From NCBI RefSeq assembly GCF_020176795.1, contig NZ_JAIUKE010000043.1, positions 1-42,618 of the forward strand: 42,618 bases of DNA, in the 5' to 3' direction. Under the pieces are notes generated by a model, which was not told the origin of the DNA, ran no database searches, and saw only the letters and a list, made by a program, of their open reading frames with translations. The position numbers and the translations under genes are program-made. This DNA is from Streptomyces sp. 8L (lineage in GTDB: Bacteria > Actinomycetota > Actinomycetes > Streptomycetales > Streptomycetaceae). Positions 9,097 through 17,612 of the stretch are shown here, one piece after another (position 1 is the first letter of the stretch; each line of letters begins with the position of its first letter).

Positions 9097-9102
9097 ATTG
9101 TG
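9097..9102 (-). promoter_or_regulatory. Candidate -10 element of a leaderless promoter
   Basis: On the reverse strand CACAAT lies exactly 6 nt before the ATG at 9090, and no ribosome binding site is present. The first base deviates from TANNNT. Confidence 0.35.
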
Positions 9103-9142
9103 CCATCTGGGGCGAGTTGTCGCCCCACGGGGGCTCAACATG

Positions 9143-9180
9143 CAACTGCACCCCCTGCCTGGGGGCAGGGGGTGCAGTTG
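9143..9180 (-). terminator. 17-bp perfect hairpin downstream of leuD
   Basis: Arms at 9143-9159 and 9164-9180 are perfectly complementary around a TGGG loop. The hairpin starts 26 nt past the leuD stop. It has no T-tract, as is common for Streptomyces terminators. It separates leuCD from the small gene starting at 9090. Confidence 0.75.
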
Positions 9181-9205
9181 GGGAAAACCGCTGATCAGAT
9201 GCTGT

Positions 9206-9814
9206 TCAGGCGGCAATTGTGCGCGGCTTGAAGGCCGGTCGCGAGGCCTCGTACGCGGCGATGTCGGACTCGTTCTGCAGGGTGAGGCTGATGTCGTCGA
9301 GCCCGTTCAGCAGACGCCAGCGGGAGTTCTCGTCAAGGTCGAAATCAGCCGTCAGTTGCTCGGTGCCCGCGGCCGAGGCGCGGACCTGGCGGCGCTCCAG
9401 GTCCACGGTGACCTCCGCCGCCGGGTCGGTCTCGACGAGCGTCAGGAGGCGTTCCACGACATCCTGGCCGAGGACGACCGTCAGCAGGCCGTTCTTCAGC
9501 GAGTTGCCGCGGAAGATGTCCGCGAAACGCGACGAGATCACGGCTTTGAAGCCGTAGTTCTGCAGGGCCCAGGCCGCGTGCTCGCGGGAGGAGCCGGTCC
9601 CGAAGTCGGGTCCGGCCACCAGGACGGTCGCGCCCCGGTGGCGCTCCTGGTTGAGCACGAACGACGGGTCCTTGCGCCAGGCCTCGAACAGGCCGTCCTC
9701 GTAGCCGTCGCGGGTGACCTTCTTGAGCCAGTGGGCGGGGATGATCTGGTCCGTGTCGACGTTGCTGCGGCGCAGCGGGACGGCACGGCCGGTGTGGACG
9801 GTGAAGGCTTCCAT
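9206..9814 (-). CDS. leuD: 3-isopropylmalate dehydratase small subunit LeuD
   Basis: The protein has 202 residues. It pairs with LeuC to isomerise 2-isopropylmalate to 3-isopropylmalate in leucine synthesis. Motifs include [33 protein letters not shown] (the swivel-domain substrate loop), [16 protein letters not shown] and the C-terminal [16 protein letters not shown]. The ATG at 9814 follows the leuC stop after 2 nt, so translation is tightly coupled. Confidence 0.96.
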   Translation of the reverse strand: MEAFTVHTGRAVPLRRSNVDTDQIIPAHWLKKVTRDGYEDGLFEAWRKDPSFVLNQERHRGATVLVAGPDFGTGSSREHAAWALQNYGFKAVISSRFADIFRGNSLKNGLLTVVLGQDVVERLLTLVETDPAAEVTVDLERRQVRASAAGTEQLTADFDLDENSRWRLLNGLDDISLTLQNESDIAAYEASRPAFKPRTIAA

Positions 9815-9816
9815 GG

Positions 9817-11250
9817 TTATCGGGCTCCAGCGGGCGTGCGGTCGTCGGCGTCGGACAGGTCGGCGGGTGAGGCCAGATGGCCCAGTACCGCCGTCGCGGC
9901 GGCCACCTGCGGGGAGACCAGGTGGGTACGCCCGCCCTTGCCCTGCCTGCCCTCGAAGTTGCGGTTGGACGTGGACGCGGAGCGCTCGCCCGGCGCCAGT
10001 TGGTCCGGGTTCATGCCGAGGCACATCGAGCAGCCCGCGTGCCGCCATTCGGCGCCGGAGCCGGTGAACACCTTGTCCAGCCCCTCCTCGACGGCCTGGA
10101 GCGCCACCCGGACGGACCCGGGGACCACCAGCATCCGTACGCCGTCGGCGACTTTGCGGCCCTCCAGCACGGCCGCGGCGGAGCGCAGGTCCTCGATGCG
10201 GCCGTTGGTGCACGAACCTACGAAGACCGTGTCGACCCTGATGTCGCGCAGGGCCTGCCCGGCGGTCAACCCCATGTATTCCAGGGCCTTTTCGGCGGAG
10301 AGGCGCTGCGAAGCGTCGTCGTACGAAGCAGGGTCGGGGACCCGCTCGGACAGCGGCGCGCCCTGGCCGGGGTTGGTGCCCCAGGTGACGAACGGGGCGA
10401 GCTGCGCCGCGTCGAGGAACACCTCCGCGTCGAAGACCGCGTCGTCGTCGGTGCGCAGCGTCTTCCAGTACGCGACGGCCCGGTCCCACTCCTCGCCCTG
10501 AGGGGCGTGGTCGCGGCCCTCGAGGTAGGCGAAGGTGGTCTCGTCGGGGGCGATCATGCCCGCGCGGGCACCGGCCTCGATGGACATGTTGCAGATGGTC
10601 ATCCGGGACTCCATCGAGAGCTTCTCGATGGCGGAGCCGCGGTATTCGAGGATGTAGCCCTGGCCGCCGCCGGTGCCGATCTTCGCGATGACGGCGAGGA
10701 TCAGGTCCTTCGCCGTGACGTCGTCGGGCAGTTCGCCCTCGACGGTGATGGCCATGGTCTTCGGCCGGGCCATCGGCAGCGTCTGGGTGGCCAGCACGTG
10801 CTCGACCTGGCTGGTGCCGATGCCGAACGCCAGCGCGCCGAAGGCGCCGTGGGTGGAGGTGTGGGAGTCGCCGCACACGACCGTGGTGCCGGGCTGGGTC
10901 AGGCCCAGCTGGGGGCCCACGACATGGACGACACCCTGCTCGACGTCGCCCAGCGGGTGCAGCCGCACACCGAACTCCGCGCAGTTCTTGCGCAGGGTCT
11001 CCAGCTGGGTGCGGGAGACCGGGTCCGCGATGGGCTTGTCGATGTCGAGGGTCGGGGTGTTGTGGTCCTCCGTGGCGATGGTGAGATCGAGCCGCCTGAC
11101 CCTCCTGCCGTTCAGGCGGAGCCCGTCGAACGCCTGCGGGCTCGTGACCTCGTGCAGCAGGTGCAGATCGATGAAGAGAAGGTCGGGCTCGCCCTCCGCG
11201 CGCCGGACGACATGGTCGTCCCAGACCTTCTCCGCGAGTGTCCTACCCAT
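9817..11250 (-). CDS. leuC: 3-isopropylmalate dehydratase large subunit LeuC
   Basis: The protein has 477 residues and carries the [4Fe-4S] cluster of the aconitase superfamily. Cluster ligands are visible in [13 protein letters not shown] and [13 protein letters not shown]. Other hallmarks are [18 protein letters not shown] near the N-terminus and [20 protein letters not shown]. The ATG at 11250 follows GGAGGGAAAGCG. In-frame codons continue upstream (an in-frame GTG follows CCCCAC-type sequence), but the family normally begins [10 protein letters not shown] as here. The gene is divergent from ndgR, whose product is known in Streptomyces to regulate leuCD. Confidence 0.96.
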   Translation of the reverse strand: MGRTLAEKVWDDHVVRRAEGEPDLLFIDLHLLHEVTSPQAFDGLRLNGRRVRRLDLTIATEDHNTPTLDIDKPIADPVSRTQLETLRKNCAEFGVRLHPLGDVEQGVVHVVGPQLGLTQPGTTVVCGDSHTSTHGAFGALAFGIGTSQVEHVLATQTLPMARPKTMAITVEGELPDDVTAKDLILAVIAKIGTGGGQGYILEYRGSAIEKLSMESRMTICNMSIEAGARAGMIAPDETTFAYLEGRDHAPQGEEWDRAVAYWKTLRTDDDAVFDAEVFLDAAQLAPFVTWGTNPGQGAPLSERVPDPASYDDASQRLSAEKALEYMGLTAGQALRDIRVDTVFVGSCTNGRIEDLRSAAAVLEGRKVADGVRMLVVPGSVRVALQAVEEGLDKVFTGSGAEWRHAGCSMCLGMNPDQLAPGERSASTSNRNFEGRQGKGGRTHLVSPQVAAATAVLGHLASPADLSDADDRTPAGAR

Positions 11251-11263
11251 CGCTTTCCCTCCG

Positions 11264-11289
11264 GCCGGCGCCTTCGCCGGCGCTTTTTT
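11264..11289. other. Hairpin with T-tract in the leuC leader, terminator-like on the plus strand
   Basis: GCCGGCG (11264-11270), a CCTT loop and CGCCGGC (11275-11281) are followed on the plus strand by GC and six T. On that strand it resembles an intrinsic terminator, although no plus-strand gene ends here. In the leuC transcript the same hairpin sits directly in front of the GGAGG site, where it could block ribosome access. It may also stop antisense transcription. Confidence 0.45.
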
Positions 11290-11371
11290 AGAGACATGTG
11301 GGCCGCGTCCGTCCCACCCACCGGACAGCGGCTGCGGGCCCATGGTCCGCGGACCCCTGCGGTACAGATTG

Positions 11372-11415
11372 GCAAGTTCGCCGGGAAAAGGAACTTGCGT
11401 TTCACAGAGTGAGAC
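11372..11415. promoter_or_regulatory. Candidate operator region between leuC and ndgR
   Basis: There are two inverted repeats. GCAAGTTC (11372-11379) pairs perfectly with GAACTTGC (11391-11398) across 11 nt. GTTTCAC (11399-11405) faces GTGAGAC (11409-11415) with one mismatch. They lie 15-58 nt before the ndgR start and 120-165 nt before leuC. NdgR/AreB-type IclR regulators bind this intergenic region in Streptomyces (established for the family). That these repeats are the site is inference. Confidence 0.45.
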
Positions 11416-11429
11416 GCGAGTATCGTTGC

Positions 11430-12146
11430 ATGGACAATTCTAGTGGCGTGGGCGTTCTCGACAAGGCCGCTCTCGTATTGGGCGCCTTGGAGTCCGGCCC
11501 GGCCACCCTGGCCGGGCTGGTCGCGGCGACGGGCCTGGCGCGGCCGACGGCCCACCGGCTCGCGGTGGCCCTGGAGCACCACCGGATGGTGGCGCGGGAC
11601 ATGCAGGGCCGGTTCATCCTCGGCCCGCGCCTCGCGGAGCTCGCGGCGGCGGCCGGCGAGGACCGGCTGCTGGCGACGGCCGGCCCGGTCCTCACCCACC
11701 TGCGGGACGTGACGGGCGAGAGCGCCCAGCTCTACCGCAGGCAGGGGGACATGCGCATCTGCGTGGCGGCGGCGGAGCGGCTCTCGGGCCTGCGGGACAC
11801 CGTGCCGGTCGGCTCGACGCTGACGATGAAGGCGGGCTCGTCCGCGCAGATCCTGATGGCCTGGGAGGAGCCCGAGCGGCTGCACCGGGGCCTCCAGGGC
11901 GCGCGGTTCACGGCGACGGCCCTGTCGGGCGTACGGCGCAGGGGCTGGGCCCAGTCGATCGGCGAGCGCGAGCCGGGTGTCGCGTCGGTGTCCGCCCCGG
12001 TGCGCGGGCCCTCGAACCGGGTGGTGGCGGCGGTGTCCGTGTCCGGCCCGATCGAGCGGCTGAGCCGGCACCCGGGCCGGATGCACGCACAGGCCGTGAT
12101 CGACGCGGCGGGCCGGCTGTCGGAGGCGCTGCGCAGGGGCGCGTAG
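11430..12146 (+). CDS. ndgR: IclR-family regulator NdgR
   Basis: The protein has 238 residues and begins [20 protein letters not shown], the standard NdgR opening. An N-terminal winged helix ([22 protein letters not shown], residues 28-49) is followed by an IclR effector domain ([54 protein letters not shown]). NdgR controls leucine and other amino acid genes and influences antibiotic production in Streptomyces. It faces leuC, consistent with local regulation. No strong ribosome binding site precedes the ATG at 11430. Confidence 0.95.
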   Translation: MDNSSGVGVLDKAALVLGALESGPATLAGLVAATGLARPTAHRLAVALEHHRMVARDMQGRFILGPRLAELAAAAGEDRLLATAGPVLTHLRDVTGESAQLYRRQGDMRICVAAAERLSGLRDTVPVGSTLTMKAGSSAQILMAWEEPERLHRGLQGARFTATALSGVRRRGWAQSIGEREPGVASVSAPVRGPSNRVVAAVSVSGPIERLSRHPGRMHAQAVIDAAGRLSEALRRGA

Positions 12147-12248
12147 CGCCTGCGCGCCCGCGGGGGCACCCGTGGGCGGGCGGGCGGCCGCGACCGGTCC
12201 CGCAGCCGCTCGGGGCACGCGCCCGCGAACGGCCCGTAGCTCGGCGAG

Positions 12249-12338
12249 CACCCGAGATCGGCCCGGCAGCTCGGCGAGCGCCCACGATCGGCCCGGCACC
12301 TCGGCCGGCGTCCGCGACCGGTCCGGCACCTCGGCCGG
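12249..12338. repeat. Three imperfect 30-bp tandem repeats
   Basis: Units at 12249-12278, 12279-12308 and 12309-12338 share the pattern C-x-CCC-x-CGATCGGCCCGGCACCTCGGC. A degenerate further copy lies just upstream. They occupy the spacer between ndgR and the tRNA genes (12147-12396), which holds no gene. Confidence 0.75.
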
Positions 12339-12352
12339 TCCCGTACACGACG

Positions 12353-12381
12353 AAGACCCCCTCCGTGAAGGAGAGGGCCTC
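12353..12381 (-). terminator. Terminator hairpin between the tRNA operon and ndgR
   Basis: The arms 12353-12364 and 12370-12381 form an imperfect 11-12 bp stem with a 5-nt loop. The stem lies 16 nt past the last tRNA on the reverse strand. On the plus strand it is followed by a pyrimidine-rich tail, so it may act in both directions. Confidence 0.6.
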
Positions 12382-12396
12382 GGCCTTCTTTCTCTG

Positions 12397-12469
12397 TACC
12401 CCCGACCGGATTCGAACCGGCGCTACCGCCTTGAGAGGGCGGCGTGCTAGGCCGCTACACAACGGGGGC
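12397..12469 (-). tRNA. tRNA-Glu (anticodon CTC), copy 1
   Basis: The 73-nt gene has a 7-bp acceptor stem (GCCCCCG with CGGGGGT), an anticodon loop CTCTCAA giving CTC, and a T-arm GCCGG-TTCGAAT-CCGGT. CCA is not encoded. It is identical to copy 3. It is last in the transcript order Gln-Glu-Glu-Gln-Glu. Confidence 0.95.
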
Positions 12470-12483
12470 CTGATCGTGCGAAG

Positions 12484-12555
12484 CTGGGCTACCAGGACTC
12501 GAACCTAGACTAAATGAACCAGAATCACTCGTGCTGCCAATTACACCATAGCCCA
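12484..12555 (-). tRNA. tRNA-Gln (anticodon CTG), variant copy
   Basis: The 72-nt gene has acceptor TGGGCTA/TAGCCCA and anticodon loop TTCTGGT. It differs from the other Gln copy in the anticodon stem, where AGTGA/TCATT replaces ACTGA/TCAGT. A C-G pair has thus become a G-U wobble through two base changes. CCA is not encoded. Confidence 0.93.
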
Positions 12556-12568
12556 TGGTATAGACCAG

Positions 12569-12641
12569 TAGCCCCGACCGGATTCGAACCGGCGCTACCG
12601 CCTTGAGAGGGCGGCGTGCTAGGCCGCTACACAACGGGGCC
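12569..12641 (-). tRNA. tRNA-Glu (anticodon CTC), copy 2
   Basis: The 73-nt gene has the same body as the other Glu copies. The acceptor stem is GGCCCCG/CGGGGCT, so the second pair is G-C where copies 1 and 3 have C-G. The compensated change shows the stem is maintained. Confidence 0.95.
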
Positions 12642-12669
12642 CCAGCGATCTCCCCACGAGGAAGATCCG

Positions 12670-12742
12670 TACCCCCGACCGGATTCGAACCGGCGCTACC
12701 GCCTTGAGAGGGCGGCGTGCTAGGCCGCTACACAACGGGGGC
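12670..12742 (-). tRNA. tRNA-Glu (anticodon CTC), copy 3
   Basis: The 73-nt gene is identical in sequence to copy 1 (12397-12469), with anticodon loop CTCTCAA. CCA is not encoded. Confidence 0.95.
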
Positions 12743-12761
12743 GTTGCAGAGAACATCTGCG

Positions 12762-12833
12762 CTGGGCTACCAGGACTCGAACCTAGACTAACTGAACCAG
12801 AATCAGTCGTGCTGCCAATTACACCATAGCCCA
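12762..12833 (-). tRNA. tRNA-Gln (anticodon CTG), canonical copy
   Basis: The 72-nt gene has acceptor TGGGCTA/TAGCCCA and a fully Watson-Crick anticodon stem ACTGA/TCAGT around TTCTGGT. It is first in the five-gene tRNA transcript. Spacers between the genes are only 13-28 nt, so they are surely co-transcribed and processed. Confidence 0.95.
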
Positions 12834-12842
12834 CCAAAACAC

Positions 12843-12860
12843 AACCCCCTGGTGGGGGTT
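12843..12860. terminator. Short bidirectional hairpin upstream of the tRNA operon
   Basis: AACCCCC (12843-12849), a TGGT loop and GGGGGTT (12854-12860) form a perfect 7-bp stem with T-rich sequence on both sides. It lies 9 nt before the first tRNA. It could insulate the operon or shape the 5' leader for RNase P. Confidence 0.45.
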
Positions 12861-13251
12861 TGTTTGGTTTACACCCCCCGGAGCGCTTGTCTCCCTTGGG
12901 CGGTGCAGAAAGAACATTACCCGATGCCGGACACCGCTCCAAAACGAGTTCCCCCGTGCGGCAAGGCGGGCAGAGCCGTCAGAGCGGCGATCCGCACCAG
13001 CTCAGGACGGCCGCCGCGACCGTCCCCGCCGGACGGCACGGGGTCCGGCCCCGCGGCCGTCGCACCGGACCGCGCCGGTCTCTCCGGACCGCGCCGATCC
13101 CCGGCCTGCCCCGGTCTCTCCCGACCGCCGCTCGTCCCGGGCCCGGAGGCGCTGATTCCGCCGCAACCACCTTTGACCACCGCCTTGTTGGCTGTGAGAC
13201 TGACGGCGGCCACCACCCCCCGCCCGCATCCCTACGCAACCGGAGCCCCCT
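12861..13251. other. Intergenic region without a gene
   Basis: The 391 bp must hold the promoters of the tRNA operon (reverse) and the DUF574 methyltransferase (forward). Open frames here show no recognisable protein and have non-coding-like codon positions. I see no confident promoter. Confidence 0.5.
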
Positions 13252-14043
13252 ATGGCGTCAGGTGTTCCCAGGCCGCAGATCGACACGAGCAAAGCGCACT
13301 CGGCACGCGTCTACGACTATCTGCTGGGCGGCAAGGACAACTACCAGGTCGACCAGGAACTGGGCGAGTGGCTCCCCGAGGCCGTCGCGCACACCGCCCG
13401 GCAGAACCGGGCGTTCATGCACCGGGCCGTCGCGTGGGCGGCCGGCCTGGGCATCGACCAGTTCCTCGACGTCGGCACCGGCATCCCGACCGAGCCGAAC
13501 CTCCACCAGATCGCCCAGGGCGTCAATCCGGCGGCCCGCGTCGTCTACGTCGACAACGACCCCATCGTGCTCACGCACGCGCAGGCACTGCTGGTCTCGT
13601 CGACCGAGGGCCGCACCGAGTACCTCGACGCCGACGTCCGCGCGCCCGGGACCATCCTGAGGCGGGCGGCCGAACTGCTCGACCTGAGCCGCCCCGTCTG
13701 CCTGTCCCTCGTCGCGGTCCTCCACTTCATCCTGGACGAGGAGGACCCGCGCGGCATCGTCCGCTCCTTCACGGACGCGCTGGCGCCGGGCAGCTGCCTG
13801 TTGCTGTCGCACGCCTCGATGGAGACCCACCGGGCTCCCGACGGCGCCGGGGCGCAGGACAGGTACCGCAGCGACATCCCCTACCAGCTCCGCTCGCGGG
13901 CCGAGATCGAGCGGTTCTTCGAGGGCCTCGACCTGGTCGAACCCGGAGTGGTCACGGCCGCGGAGTGGTTCAAGGACACCCCGGCGCCGGACCCGGGTTC
14001 CCTGCCGGTGTTCCTCTACGCGGGCGCCGCGCGCGTGCCGTAG
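13252..14043 (+). CDS. DUF574-family SAM-dependent methyltransferase
   Basis: The protein has 263 residues. The conserved opening is DTSKAHSARVYDYLLGGKDNY. The SAM-binding Rossmann motif is QFLDVGTGIPTEPNLHQIAQ near residues 73-92, then VVYVDNDPIVLTHAQALL and a late LLSHASME. Streptomyces carry many paralogues of this family with largely unknown substrates. The ATG at 13252 follows GGAG by a few nt. The gene is monocistronic and ends at a strong hairpin shared with gltX. Confidence 0.85.
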   Translation: MASGVPRPQIDTSKAHSARVYDYLLGGKDNYQVDQELGEWLPEAVAHTARQNRAFMHRAVAWAAGLGIDQFLDVGTGIPTEPNLHQIAQGVNPAARVVYVDNDPIVLTHAQALLVSSTEGRTEYLDADVRAPGTILRRAAELLDLSRPVCLSLVAVLHFILDEEDPRGIVRSFTDALAPGSCLLLSHASMETHRAPDGAGAQDRYRSDIPYQLRSRAEIERFFEGLDLVEPGVVTAAEWFKDTPAPDPGSLPVFLYAGAARVP

Positions 14044-14095
14044 GCGGCGGGTTCGGAAGGGCCGCTCAGAGGAAGGAGCGGGGGGCGGAAGACGC

Positions 14096-14144
14096 GTACG
14101 GGGCGGGGCGCCGGTGGTGACCGGCGGCCCGCCCCGCCCCGTAC
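14096..14144. terminator. Bidirectional terminator between methyltransferase gene and gltX
   Basis: Perfect 15-bp arms lie at 14096-14110 and 14130-14144, with an inner CCGG/CCGG stem. The hairpin sits between two convergent genes, 52 nt past one stop and 18 nt past the other. Confidence 0.8.
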
Positions 14145-14162
14145 GGTGCGCGAGCGGTGCGG

Positions 14163-15638
14163 TTACGCCGCCGCCAGCTTCGCGAGCGCGGCGTCGACGC
14201 GGGCCAGGGTGCGCTCGCGGCCCAGGACCTCCAGCGACTCGAACAGCGGCAGGCCCACGGTGCGGCCCGTGACGGCGACGCGCAGCGGCGCCTGCGCCTT
14301 GCCGAGCTTGAGCCCGTGCTCCTCGCCCGCGGCCAGGACCGCGTTTTTCAGCGCGTCGGCCTCCCAGGGCACGTCGGCGAGTCCCGCGCGCACCGTCGTG
14401 AGCAGCGCCACCGGATCGCCCTTCATCGCCTTCGTCCAGGACGCCTCGTCCCACACCGGCTCGTCCAGGAAGAGGAAGTCGACGTTGGCCGTGATGTCGG
14501 AGAGGACGGTGACCCGCGTCTGCGCCAGCGGCGCGAGCGCGTCGAACCCGGCCTGGTCGAACTGCTCGGGGGCCCAGGGCGCGTGCGGGGCGGCCAGCCA
14601 GGGCGCGCACGCCTCGGTGAACGCCTTCACGTCGAGCTGGCGGATGTGGTCGGCGTTGATCGCCTCGGCCTTCTTCAGGTCGAAGCGCGCCGGGTTGGCG
14701 TTGACCGCGGTGATCTCGAACGCCGCGACCATCTCGTCCATGGAGAAGATGTCCTGGTCGGCGGCGAACGACCAGCCCAGCAGGGACAGGTAGTTGAGCA
14801 GCCCGTCCGGGAGGAAGCCGCGCTCCCGGTAGAGGTTGAGGGAGGCCTGCGGGTCGCGCTTGGAGAGCTTCTTGTTGCCCTCCCCCATCACGTACGGCAG
14901 GTGCCCGAAGGCCGGTACTCCCTTGGCGGTGCCGAGCTCCATGAGCGCCCGGTACAGGGCGATCTGGCGCGGGGTCGAGGAGAGCAGGTCCTCGCCGCGC
15001 AGCACGTGCGTGATCTCCATCAGCGCGTCGTCGACGGGGTTGACCAGCGTGTAGAGCGGGGCTCCGTTGGCGCGCACGATGCCGTAGTCCGGGACGTTGT
15101 CCCGGGTGAAGGTCAGCTCGCCGCGCACCAGGTCGGTGAAGGTGATCGGCTCGTCGGGCATCCGGAAGCGGACGATGGGCCGCCGTCCCTCCGCCTCGTA
15201 CGCGGCGATCTGCTCGGCGGTGAGGTCGCGGCAGTGGCCGTCGTAGCCGGAGGGCCGGCCGGCCGCGCGGGCGGCCTCGCGGCGCTCGTCCAGCTCCTCG
15301 GTGGTGCAGTAGCAGCGGTACGCGTGGCCGCTCGCGAGGAGCCGCTCGGCGATGTCGCGGTAGATGTCCATGCGCTGCGACTGGCGGTAGGGCGCGTGCG
15401 GGCCGCCGATCTCGGGGCCCTCGTCCCAGTCGAGGCCGAGCCAGCGCATCGAGTCGAGCAGCTGCGCGTAGGACTCCTCGGAGTCGCGCGCGGCGTCCGT
15501 GTCCTCGATGCGGAAGACCAGCTTGCCGCCGTTGTGCCGGGCGAAGGCCCAGTTGAACAGGGCGGTGCGGACCAGGCCCACATGGGGGTTGCCGGTCGGC
15601 GAGGGACAGAAACGTACGCGGACGGAGCCGTTAGCCAC
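14163..15638 (-). CDS. gltX: Glutamyl-tRNA synthetase
   Basis: The protein has 491 residues. It charges tRNA-Glu, and in most actinobacteria also tRNA-Gln before amidation. The class I signature is [20 protein letters not shown] near residues 11-30, with VFRIEDTD, and the KMSKS-equivalent is [11 protein letters not shown] near residue 260. The GTG start at 15638 overlaps the end of the upstream FAH gene by 8 nt, so the two are coupled. The location next to Glu and Gln tRNA genes is notable. Confidence 0.96.
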   Translation of the reverse strand: MANGSVRVRFCPSPTGNPHVGLVRTALFNWAFARHNGGKLVFRIEDTDAARDSEESYAQLLDSMRWLGLDWDEGPEIGGPHAPYRQSQRMDIYRDIAERLLASGHAYRCYCTTEELDERREAARAAGRPSGYDGHCRDLTAEQIAAYEAEGRRPIVRFRMPDEPITFTDLVRGELTFTRDNVPDYGIVRANGAPLYTLVNPVDDALMEITHVLRGEDLLSSTPRQIALYRALMELGTAKGVPAFGHLPYVMGEGNKKLSKRDPQASLNLYRERGFLPDGLLNYLSLLGWSFAADQDIFSMDEMVAAFEITAVNANPARFDLKKAEAINADHIRQLDVKAFTEACAPWLAAPHAPWAPEQFDQAGFDALAPLAQTRVTVLSDITANVDFLFLDEPVWDEASWTKAMKGDPVALLTTVRAGLADVPWEADALKNAVLAAGEEHGLKLGKAQAPLRVAVTGRTVGLPLFESLEVLGRERTLARVDAALAKLAAA

Positions 15639-16416
15639 GCTTGATCACCTTGTTGGTGAGAGTGCCGATGCCTTCGATGGTGACGGCGACCTCGTCGCCG
15701 ACGGAGAGCCGGCCGACGCCCGCGGGGGTGCCGGTGAGGACGACGTCCCCCGGCAGCAGCGTCATGGCCTCGCTGACGTGGACGATCAGGTCCTCCACGC
15801 TGCGGATCATCTGACTGGTGCGGCCGAGCTGCCGCTGCTCGCCGTTGACGGTGCACTGCACCGTCAGGTCGGACGGGTCGAGCTCGGTCTCCACCCAGGG
15901 GCCGAGCGGGCAGGAGGTGTCGAACCCCTTCGCGCGGGCCCACTGCTTCTCGGACTTCTGGAGGTCGCGGGCGGTGACGTCGTTGGCGCAGGTGTAGCCG
16001 TAGACGACGTCCTTGACGCGTTCGCGGGGCACCTCGCGGCAGAGCGTGCCGATGACGACGGCGAGTTCCGCCTCGTAGTGGACGTCGTCCGAGAAGTCCG
16101 GGTGGACGATGGGGTCGCCCGAGCCGATGACGGAGGTGCTGGGCTTGAAGAAGGTCATCGCCGTTTCGGGGACCTCGTTGCCCAGCTCCGCCGCGTGCTC
16201 CGCGTAGTTGCGGCCCACGGCCACGACCTTGCTGGGGAGCACCGGCGGCAGGAGGCGTACCTCGCTCAGGCGCACTTTCTTGCCGCTGAGCTGGGCGCCG
16301 CTGTACGGGACGCCCTTGATGATGTCGAGGAGCAGGCCGGCCGGGTCGCCGCCTCCCGCGTCCTCGACCGCGCCGAAGGCGACATTGCCGTCGATGGAGA
16401 ACCTGGCGATGCGCAC
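15631..16416 (-). CDS. Fumarylacetoacetate hydrolase (FAH) family protein
   Basis: The protein has 261 residues. The FAH catalytic core is clear: [18 protein letters not shown] near residue 62, [15 protein letters not shown], the metal-ligand segment [10 protein letters not shown], the second-shell [14 protein letters not shown] and [13 protein letters not shown]. Family members hydrolyse or decarboxylate beta-keto acids; some are acylpyruvases or oxaloacetate decarboxylases. The substrate cannot be told from sequence. The GTG at 16416 follows GAGGGGCGACAG. The stop overlaps gltX, an arrangement I recall as conserved in Streptomyces. Confidence 0.9.
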   Translation of the reverse strand: MRIARFSIDGNVAFGAVEDAGGGDPAGLLLDIIKGVPYSGAQLSGKKVRLSEVRLLPPVLPSKVVAVGRNYAEHAAELGNEVPETAMTFFKPSTSVIGSGDPIVHPDFSDDVHYEAELAVVIGTLCREVPRERVKDVVYGYTCANDVTARDLQKSEKQWARAKGFDTSCPLGPWVETELDPSDLTVQCTVNGEQRQLGRTSQMIRSVEDLIVHVSEAMTLLPGDVVLTGTPAGVGRLSVGDEVAVTIEGIGTLTNKVIKRG

Positions 16417-16745
16417 GGTTTGCTGTCGCCCCTCACTTCACTCGCGGACCTGGTCGGGATGGTCAGGATGGTCAGAAATCTGGCCATCAGGCTAGCGCGG
16501 TGCGGAGAGGCGGGTGCGTACCGCCGGGTGCGGACGGGGCCGCCGGTGGATCGATCCCGCCGGACCGGCGGAATCCCGCACGGACCGGCCCGGCGGATCG
16601 GTCCTGCCGGACCGGCATGGCGGGACCGACCGGGCTCGCATGCCCGCCACCAGCACGGGAGCCGGCGCCGGCGCGTCCGCCACGGCACCAGCGCCGCTGA
16701 TAGCCCCTGGAGAGGACCGGTCCGGGCCTGGCGGCGGCCGTACGG
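16417..16745. other. Intergenic region with short palindromes
   Basis: The 329 bp upstream of the FAH gene contain a degenerate direct repeat of roughly 45-48 bp (around 16545-16640) built on CCGGACCGG palindromes. No convincing gene is present. A TAGCCT hexamer on the reverse strand (16489-16494) could be a -10, but no -35 is visible. Confidence 0.4.
16457..16474. repeat. 9-bp tandem repeat upstream of FAH gene
   Basis: GGATGGTCA occurs twice head to tail, 41 nt before the FAH start. A third partial copy (GGTCG) flanks it. It may be an operator or simple slippage. Confidence 0.4.
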
Positions 16746-16940
16746 CTACTCGGCGGGGGCGGCCTGCGGGGTCACGGGAGCGGTCATCAGCTGGGTGCGC
16801 CGGGGGTTGGCCGTACGGTTCGGCAGGGTGAGCGGGTGCTCGGTCGCCTCCGTGCGCACGAGGTGTGCGGCGTCCGCGAGATGGGCCAGCGTGGTGCGCT
16901 TCGGGTTGGCGGTCTTCCGGAAGATCATCGTCGTCTTCAT
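16746..16940 (-). CDS. Small hypothetical protein with an internal repeat
   Basis: The protein has 64 residues and starts MKTTMIFRKTANPKRTTLAH at ATG 16940. The motif TANPKRT near residue 10 recurs as TANPRRT near residue 44, spaced about 34 residues. It is basic, with no membrane segment and no Cys. An AGAAG sequence 5 nt upstream is a weak ribosome binding site. I do not recognise the family. It lies divergent from the first conservon and upstream of the FAH-gltX genes on the same strand. The repeat and codon pattern suggest a true gene. Confidence 0.55.
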   Translation of the reverse strand: MKTTMIFRKTANPKRTTLAHLADAAHLVRTEATEHPLTLPNRTANPRRTQLMTAPVTPQAAPAE

Positions 16941-17305
16941 GGGGTCTTCTGGGTCCTTAGGTCTCGCGGGTACGGGGGCGGGTGGGTGCGCGAACGCGGG
17001 CGGCGGAACGTCAGGAACCCGAAGCGGGAACCCGGACACGGCGACCCGGAACCGGCAACCGGCGAACGGGCCGCCGGGAACCGCCTCCGGCGGCCATCCC
17101 GTAAAGCGTCAGGCTAAACATCTGATTCCCGTCAAACGCGCGCTCTCCCCGCCCCGTTGCTGTGATTTTACTCACCACTTGACGGACAATCCGCGCAAAT
17201 CCCGGTCTCCCAGGCCGTCATGAAAACGGTCATCTCGCACCAGACACCAGCATTCCGCTGCCGATCATGAGGACTGGGACACCTGCCGCCCCCTCGCGGA
17301 TGATC

Positions 17306-17353
17306 CGTAATCACCCGTTTTCTCCGTGATCACTTTCGACGTTTCGTGATCCG
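17306..17353. promoter_or_regulatory. Three spaced CGTRATC direct repeats
   Basis: CGTAATCAC (17306-17314), CGTGATCAC (17325-17333) and CGTGATCCG (17345-17353) recur at 19- and 20-bp intervals. Two helical turns separate each, so a protein could bind all three on one DNA face. They lie 260-305 bp before cvnA1. No known regulator is assigned. Confidence 0.4.
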
Positions 17354-17421
17354 CTCGTTACGCCGCGTCATACAGGTCACACCGGTGCCGTCAGACCTTG
17401 TTGGAGATCCGCCACTGTGCT

Positions 17422-17446
17422 GGAATCACCCCCACCGCCGCGAGTT
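17422..17446 (+). promoter_or_regulatory. Candidate ECF-sigma-type promoter of the first conservon
   Basis: GGAAT (17422-17426) and GTT (17444-17446) are 17 nt apart, within TGCTGGAAT. The same 9-bp context and the same spacing occur upstream of the second conservon. The layout resembles sigma-R/sigma-E-type promoters, though the -10 context is weak here (AGTTC). Confidence 0.3.
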
Positions 17447-17612
17447 CCCACCCGGCGCACACGGGCGCGACGGCAACGTCGCGTGTGCCGCAGGGCAAGG
17501 GGAACAGCGCCGGTGACTCACGACCACCACTGGGGGGCGTCTCGCACCCCCACGACGCCGACACCGTCCTGCCGCACGTGGTGGGACGCCTGGTCCAGAG
17601 GTTGCGACGCTA

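Larger units (their letters stand above)
16941..17612. other. Long intergenic region upstream of the first conservon
   Basis: The 672 bp hold no gene I can support. Between 17100 and 17360 the base composition is clearly less GC-rich than its surroundings, as expected for regulatory DNA. It contains the spaced CGTRATC repeats and the GGAAT-N17-GTT element listed separately. On the reverse strand, TTGACG (17131-17136) and TAGCCT (17111-17116), 14 bp apart, could serve the small gene at 16940. Confidence 0.5.

Noticed and set aside
11402-11431. Short frame MQRYSRLTL with two Leu codons upstream of leuC, considered as a leucine leader peptide
   Set aside because: It lies on top of the ndgR start, has no ribosome binding site, and no terminator in the leuC direction follows. 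The nearby hairpin has its T-tract on the opposite strand.
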